DNA of 64,000 nt from contig JAPZLL010000002.1 of assembly GCA_036250225.1 (NCBI GenBank), positions 62,001-126,000 of the forward strand, read 5' to 3'. This document shows, piece after piece, positions 57,801 to 64,000 of this stretch. How positions within the stretch are numbered: position 1 is the first letter of the stretch; each line of letters begins with the position of its first letter. This DNA is from Cercophora sp. LCS_1. Its lineage: Eukaryota; Ascomycota; Sordariomycetes; Sordariales; Lasiosphaeriaceae. The translations under genes and the position numbers were made by a program. The notes beneath the pieces were generated by a model. That model did not search any database. It saw only the letters and a list, made by a program, of their open reading frames with translations, and was not told where the DNA came from.

Positions 57801-60800
57801 AATCCGCAGTGTATCGCCCGCACCCGAGCCCGATCGCAAGCGTGACTCCGAGCCCGTCCGCGATACTGTTCAGGAGGAAGCGAACCGTGCCTACCGCCAA
57901 CAGAAGATGGCCGCGAAGCAAGTCGAGGAGGAGATTCGCTCCCGCAGCGCTTCACCTGAGCCGTCGGTCGTTGGCAAGTGGAACGAGGATGTCGAAGAGC
58001 CCGTCGTCCGCATTGTCACACCCCCAGAAATGAAACGGGCGCCCAAGAAGAGCAAGTATGATGGCCCGAATGCCGACGTGCGCATTGACAATGTCATCCT
58101 GCCGCATCACCTCCCCAAGTTCACGGAGCCGGTGCCCACTTTCCCCGGAGGCCCGAGCTTGATGCCTGTGTTCAAGAGCAGGGATCCGTCCGCAGAGCGG
58201 GAGCGGCCGCTGTTGAACTTGGTGATGCCGACGCCGAGGCAGACACCGAGTCCGGAGATCCAGCGGGCCCGGGAGGCAGTCAGGAACGGCGATGTGCACG
58301 TTCACACCGCGGAGCCTCCGGGTCTCGATGACGACGAAGATGACAAGCCAAAGGAGGCCAAGGTCGAGGACGAGAAGGCGGAGCCAAAGAAAGAGGAGCC
58401 AAAATCCGAGGCTGACGCTGAAAGAGTGCGGGAATCGGCTCTGGCAAAGCTGGGCCTAAACAAGCCGAAGAAGTTCAGCTGGGGCGCCATTCTCGGTGCG
58501 ATGGGTGGTGCCGCAGCGGTTGGCGCTGCAGCAGCTGCTCCCGCTAAGGATGAGGCCAAGGCGGATACTGCTGAGGGCAAGGCTGCGGAACCTTCGCGGG
58601 ATCTGCCGCCCCAGTCGCCAAAGATCTCACCGGATGATTTGGATGATACGCCACCACCGGTCGGGCCGAAGCCTTCCAGCCCCGTCGTTGCGCCGAGAGA
58701 GAGGTCAGTCCCGGTGGAGCCGGTCACTCTCGACACATCCGTGCCGGAAGCTGCCCCAGCACCCATCGCGGAGATCATCCCTGAAAATGCCGCCAAGGAG
58801 AAGCTCCTCTCGGACCCAGAGCCTACGCCTACTCCTGACAGCGCCTATGTCGACTCGAGAGAGCAGCCTGCCTCGCCTCCCAAGGATGTCCCGGCCATCG
58901 TTGACGCCTCTCCGAAGACCGTGCCGCGCGAGCTTGGCGATGTGACACCGCCAGTGGATGTGCCTGGGGCGTTCGGCGAGGACATTGAGCTTGCTGCTAC
59001 CGTTGCTGCCGGCCTCAAGCACACCGGGTTTGACGACAACATGGTCATTGAAAACCTCGACTTTCGTAGACGTGACTCGCCCCCGGGCCTGAACGATGAC
59101 ATGGCGTTCTACAAGCCGCCGTCTTCTGAGACAGTCACCGACCTTGGCGTTGATGAGCCTGGTCAGGGTGCTGAAGACACCAAGAGGGGCAAGAACCGCA
59201 AGAAGCGAGCCAACTCGGAAGCCGTGCAGCCTCTTCTTGAAGAGGTCGTAAGGGAGGTCGAACCAGTCAAAGAGGAGCCTACCCCTGCTGAGGAGGCTCC
59301 AGTCGAAGAGGCTCCAATCGAAGCCGTTCCCGAACCTCAGACTCCCGCTCCCGAAGCCAGTGAAGCGGCGGGCGACACTCCCAAGGGCAAGAAGAAAAAG
59401 AAGAAGAACAAGAAACAGCCCGTTGTCGTCCAGGAGGCCGATGAGGCAGCTATCCCCGACGTCCCCAAGGTTGATGACACGCCGGCTGAAGATGAGTGGT
59501 CGGTCACATCCACGACAAAGTCCAAGGGAAAGGGCGTTGGGTATGACGACTCGTCGGTCACGTACTCCGGCCCCGCCTCCGAGGTGTCTGTTGCAAGCTC
59601 CGCCAGCAAGAAGAGCAAGAAGAACCGCCGCAAGAGTGCGCAGGGCGGGATACCCGAGGGAGACGAACCGCCAGACAAACCAGGGGACCCTGGGGACTCG
59701 TTCCAGGTCGTCAACGGCGAGGATGTAAAGGACCAGAAGAAGAGCGACGGTGAGTCGAGCTTCGAGCTTGTCTCGCCCGCCAACGGCAGCTTCGAGCACA
59801 AGGACGACACAATCGTCACGGTAAAAGAGAATGGCGACGAGCATTCTTTTTTAGCTAGTGCCGGCACCCTTGGCGCAGGTGTCGGCGAGACGGGCGCCGG
59901 GGTCGAATCTTCGGCCGTGCTGTCCCGTCACCAAGCCACCCTGGTCCCCGTGGAAGAGGAGGAGCAGGAAGAAAAGAGAGACTTATTACCATTGCCCCAA
60001 ACGCCTCGTCGGGGCAACCACAATCGCGAGCGCAGCGTCAGCTACAGCTCGCAGGTGGTCGACCCGGAGATCCTCGACCATCGCATCATCAAACCTGCCA
60101 TCGACCCGCTGTTTGGCGACTTGCTGCCCCTTCCCCCCAGCGAGCCGGGATCTCCAACCCATTTTTCCGACGTCGAGTACCCGCCTCTTCCGGGCAGTCG
60201 TCCCGACACCCCTCCGCAGCAGCAACGGGCCAGGGGGCATTCGCGTCACCAGAGCTGGTTTGACACACCCATCAAAACCCCCAAAACCCCCAGCGGGACG
60301 GCCGTGCCAATCCATTTCCGCGTCCCTGGCAAGTCTACGCCCTCTACGCCGATCCATGGCGGGCGAACCCCACCCTCAGCCGTCGTCTCATCGCCGGCTG
60401 TCGCGGCAGCTGCGGCGTCCGATGTCGTTCCAGGCACACCATCTTCACGCCCCAGAACGTCATGGCGTAACAGCAGGGAGATCAAGCCTCTCTTCCTTCT
60501 CGAAAAGACAGGTGCCAGTGCTCTTGGTGCTGAAGTAAATGCGGGCACTCTGCCAGAACTGCCGCCGAGCGAACCGCCATCATCATGCCACGAGTCTGAG
60601 GTCGAGTCTGGAGCCGAGTCCGAGGCCGAAGGCGACGGTCCTGGGCTGTCGGGGCTGATGATCAACATGGAGGCTTTGAGGGGCCTCGAAGGTGTGCTCG
60701 GTTCAGGAGAAACCACTCCTCGGGCTGAAGCTTTTGAGATCGAGGGCGATGAGACGGACGATCGGCTTGATGTCCTTGAAGCAGAGGGCGACGAGATTCG

Positions 60801-63800
60801 CGATCTTGACCTTCATCAAGTCGATTTGATCCTGGCCGAGTTCACTCCTCTACCAGAGAGTCGCGGCGCATCGCCTGTTCCGGAGCCTACAGATCTAGAA
60901 CCCCCTCAGACCCCGATCCTTGGTGACGAGGACAACGATGTGACGATCTTGGCTCTTGTTGACATTCCTGAGCCGCCAGTGGAGGTGGTCTCGGTCTCGG
61001 AGCCAGCACCTAGGTCTTTGATTGAGGCGTCCTCGGAAGCCCGACAGCCTGCCATCGATCTGGACGGTGTGCCTGCCTTGCAAGAGGGCCCAGTCGCTTC
61101 GCCCATTCAAGTGGCTCTTGAAAGGACTCTGTCGCATGAAGAGGACGCGTCGCAACCCCCGGAAACGGCTCTTCACTCTCCTGTTCATGCTCCACTCGAA
61201 CCTGCGCCTCAGGACGACCTCGCAGCGTTGCTTCCACTGCCTACCAGCATCGCCACGACACCTCTACAGGCTCCTCTTCAGGCATCTGAACCTGAGGTCG
61301 ACGTGTCTACTCTACCGGGACTGCCGAAGAGTATTGTCACATCGCCTCTACAAGCTCCTCTTGAAGGGCCCACAGCTGAAGTTGACTTGCCCAAGAGCAT
61401 TGTCACAACGCCTCTGCAAGCCCCTGTGGAGACCGCTGCACTCGAGGAGGATTTATCAAGCTTGCCTGCGCTACCAGAGAGCATTGTCACGACTCCTGTG
61501 CAGGCGCCTGTTGAACCTGCACTCGAGGAAAATCTGTCGAGCTTGCCAGCATTGCCTAGGAGCATCGCCACAACTCCTATGCAGGCTCCTGTCGAGGTGT
61601 CTGGCCTTGAAGAGGACCTTTCCAGCTTGCCTCCTCTGCCCAGGAGCATCATCGCGACACCTGTTCAAGTCCCTGTCGAGGTGTCTGGTCTCGAGGAGGA
61701 CTTGTCCAAGCTTCCGGAATTGCCAAGGAGCATCGTTACCACGCCTGTGCAACTCCCTCTTGATGCACTTGAGGAGGACCTATCAACTCTACCTGCACTG
61801 CCCGTGAGCTCAGTTGCTTCTCCCATGCAGATTCCCGTCCTGAAGGTTGAGCACCTTGGCGATGACCTGTCAGCTCTGCCCGCGCTTCCTCCCAGCAGCG
61901 TTGCTTCTCCCCTCTCTGTCATCTTGGACAGGTCTAGTCTCCTCGAGACGGATCTGTCAAAGCTGCCCGGACCAGAAAGCACCCTTGGTTCTCCTATTCA
62001 ATTCGCTGTGGACAAGGCGGCACTAGTGGAGGAGGATCTGTCAAAGCTACCTCCCCTGCCAGCAAGCGTCGTGCCATCTCCCTTGCACGCCCCTCTTGAC
62101 ACAGCCCAACAAGCCGGTGATGATCTGTCCGCACTTCCCGCACTTCCCTTGAGTCGGAGCAGCTCCATCGCCGCCGAGCTCCCCCGGTTGGCCGAACCAA
62201 GCAAAGACATCCCCTCGCTGCCCGAGGAAAAGACTCTCGTGGCCTCTTTCTCGGAGGACCAGACCGCATCGCAGATCCCAGAGTCCTACGAAGATCTCAA
62301 GGCCTCTCTCAGGAAACAGACTTACTCCAAAGATCAAGCATCACACGTTTCTAACAAGGGTGACTCCCTCCTCCTCGCAGCGGGCGGGGTGGCGGCCACC
62401 GGGATTGTGGTGGCTCACATGTTGCAAGACGACACGCCTCGCGACCTCGGCGACTTGGAGCTTGAAAAGTCTCGTCTCGGGCCGCCTCACAAGACCGAGA
62501 GTGTTTACTCGTACGATGACGGCTTTGACAACGCCTCTACCATTGCAGCGTCTGAGGCTCCCACCACGGCTAGCCTCCTCTCGGGCACAACCTACGTGGG
62601 CCGTGAAGACTCTTACGGCAAGCTACGAGAGTCACCTCGGCTTGACCGGTTCGCGTTTGTGCCACTACAGACCAAGAAGCCACAAAAGGGGGTCGAGATC
62701 ACAATTCCAGAGACCAAGCAGGAGGAAGAAGAGGAGGACGGCGGAGATGAGGCACCCAAGAGGAAGCCACCCAAGCGGGGGCAACAAGTCGGGGTCCTGG
62801 CAAAGTTGTTTTCACCAGAGCGGGATGAGCCGGTGGGATCGGCAGCGCTCACACTCAAAAAGGGGAAAAAGAAGGGCAAGGGAAAAAAGGAGGTGTCGTG
62901 GGAGCAGGAAAAGGAGCAGCAGCAGCAGCAGCAGCAGGATCAGCAGGAGCAGGGTCACGAGCAGACTGAGGTACGAAGAATACTTTTTGTGCGTTAGAGA
63001 GATGTTGGGGAAAATGTAGCTGATGTTCATGTAATTTGCAGATTGTCGACAAGACTCGGGACTTTGTGGATGGTGGTGACCCAAGGCGTGGAGACGGCGC
63101 CCCTGTTGCTGATGCGCCGCCCGTTGTCGGGCACGACGCCACCGAGGCTGCGGTGGACACGACAAGGAAGAGCAAGAAGGCGAAAAAGGCCAAAGGCAAG
63201 GCCAAGGCCCACCGGGAGCCCGACGCGGAAGAGGTTTCCCAGCACCCGGATGCAGGCTCTCCTGCTGCTGCACCGATCTCTCCGATGCACCAGATCGTGG
63301 AAACGCCAGCCCCCGCAGCTGCGGACGTGGTGCCACACGAGGTCAGCCTGGCGGACCCTAGCTCTTCGTCTAGCGGCGGTGAGCCGACAGGGGTCCGCGA
63401 GGTCCCCACTGCCGTTCCCGCCAAGGACGACAAAAACCTCAAGGCCATCCTGGGGGGTTGGGGCGCGGTTGGCTCCTTTTTTGGTTTTGGCAAGAAACAA
63501 CAGACGCACACGCAGGAGCAGACGCAGCGGCACGTTGAACCAGCACGGGAACCGACGCGGGAAATTGCCCCGTTGGCAACACCGCCGTCCCTGCTGCCGG
63601 AACAGCGGGAGCAGGGGTCGCGACAGGGGAGTTCCAGCGGGCGGGTCCCGGGCGTGGGGCCGCTGCAGGGCCTGGCGAGCGACAAATCAGTGCGCGACAC
63701 AAGGCCCGGAGCACTAGACACCGCTGTTTGCGTGCCCGACCGGGAGGCGGGTCCCAACCTCACCACTGGCGATCCAGAATTGGGACGTGACGAGGCCCGC

Positions 63801-64000
63801 GAGGGTGAGGGTAAACAAAAGCATGATGGGCCCGGCGTCGATGTCGGGCAGCAACAACTGCAATCACGCATTGGTGACCACGACGACGCCGCAGCGACGC
63901 CAGCGACAACCGAAACCCCGGAACCTGATTTGCAGAACCCTGACTCGACCTCTATGGATTGGGAACACGACTCTGGTGCGGGAAAGAAGAAGGGGAAGGG
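54838..64000 (+). CDS. Giant disordered repeat protein, leashin (LAH)-like Woronin-body tether candidate; 3' end outside window
   Basis: Exon 1 is 54838-62970 (8.1 kb), a 71-bp intron occupies 62971-63041 (GTACGA donor, TTGCAG acceptor), and exon 2 is open from 63042 to the window end. That gives at least 3000 codons. The N-terminus is Arg/Ser-rich (MRESRRRSPESSRRRRADRR), with an Ala run and a His/Pro/Gln stretch. Residues about 490-640 are RDER/YDKRD-type charged repeats, followed by a long Arg/Glu coiled-coil-like segment (650-880). Acidic, Pro-rich DNA-length linkers, Lys-rich patches (KGKKKKKKNKK) and 13 tandem repeats (61098-62100) follow. Six Ala/Gly-rich hydrophobic segments are scattered along it. 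No enzymatic domain is present. Such genes are often annotated in fungi as involucrin repeat proteins; leashin of Neurospora and Aspergillus, which tethers Woronin bodies to the cortex or septal pore, is of this type. The assignment is from overall architecture, so moderate. Confidence 0.72.
56331..56700 (+). repeat. Charged Arg/Asp/Glu/Tyr protein repeats in the giant gene
   Basis: The encoded protein has runs of short imperfect units such as DERSYDKRDAR, YDERDARR, DDKSYERREER, AYDKRDDKPYERREEK. Each unit is about 8-10 residues, with a Tyr or aromatic residue between opposite-charge pairs. They suggest a flexible or single-helix polyampholyte. Confidence 0.8.
61098..62100 (+). repeat. Thirteen degenerate tandem repeats of about 24-28 residues in the giant gene
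   Basis: Each unit contains a (S/T)P-x-Q-x-P-(L/V)(E/D) box, then an acidic E-x-DLS-x-LP-x-LP box and a SIVT-type spacer. The boxes read TPLQAPLQ, TPVQAPVE, TPMQAPVE, TPVQLPLD, SPMQIPVL, SPLHAPLD and so on. One unit (about 61378-61400) lacks the LP-x-LP box, showing an internal deletion. The DNA copies are diverged, so the array is old rather than newly expanded. Confidence 0.88.
62917..62937 (+). repeat. (CAG)7 polyglutamine tract
   Basis: Seven CAG codons encode Gln in a Gln/Glu-rich stretch just before the intron of the giant gene. It follows a Lys-rich patch (KKGKKKGKGKKE) and may be length-polymorphic. Confidence 0.93.

Overview
The window is nuclear DNA of a filamentous ascomycete (Pezizomycotina, most likely a Sordariomycete such as a member of the Sordariales). 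The evidence is short introns (mostly 43 to 72 bp) with GT...AG borders, a group III HAMP-repeat histidine kinase, a HET-domain protein, a secreted GH7 cellulase and a giant disordered protein resembling the Woronin-body tether leashin. Gene density is about one per 3 kb. I see no transposon, CRISPR array, rRNA or convincing tRNA. There is no operon structure: genes are monocistronic and lie on both strands. Layout, 1-18 kb: the 5' part of a condensin kleisin (Brn1) gene leaves the window on the left and is divergent from CDC6. Their shared 445-bp promoter carries four MCB-type ACGCG cores. Next come the osmosensing histidine kinase Nik1/Os-1 (minus, six exons), a 3.8-kb stretch with no recognisable gene, a wax-synthase-like membrane acyltransferase (minus) and a molybdenum cofactor sulfurase (minus). 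Layout, 18-34 kb: a large Na/Ca exchanger family protein, an unrecognised Gly/Tyr/Asn/Asp-rich repeat protein that only appears after splicing, phosphomannomutase, a WW-domain plus PhoD-like phosphatase fusion (minus), a 2.8-kb gap, and an HNH-type protein (minus). Layout, 34-48 kb: an Fmp42-like MFS transporter, the class I histone deacetylase Hos2 (minus) head to head with an ING/PHD-finger protein, UDP-glucose pyrophosphorylase (minus, with a 553-bp first intron), a 2.5-kb gap, an N-acetylglucosamine-induced-protein family gene (DUF3605) and a stand-alone tandem FolB-domain protein (minus). Layout, 48-64 kb: a 1087-codon HET-domain protein (minus), a secreted GH7 cellobiohydrolase with no cellulose-binding module, and the first 9.1 kb of a giant gene. 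That gene has an 8.1-kb exon, 13 degenerate tandem repeats and several Ala/Gly-rich hydrophobic segments, and it runs off the right edge. Most of the window is housekeeping: chromosome biology (Brn1, Cdc6, Hos2, ING), sugar-nucleotide supply for wall and glycoproteins (phosphomannomutase, UGP) and cofactor metabolism (MoCo sulfurase, FolB). The less ordinary items are the giant repeat protein, the spliced low-complexity protein, the HET protein and the regular placement of introns in the histidine kinase. All exon borders were inferred by eye from splice consensus and reading-frame continuity, with no transcript data.
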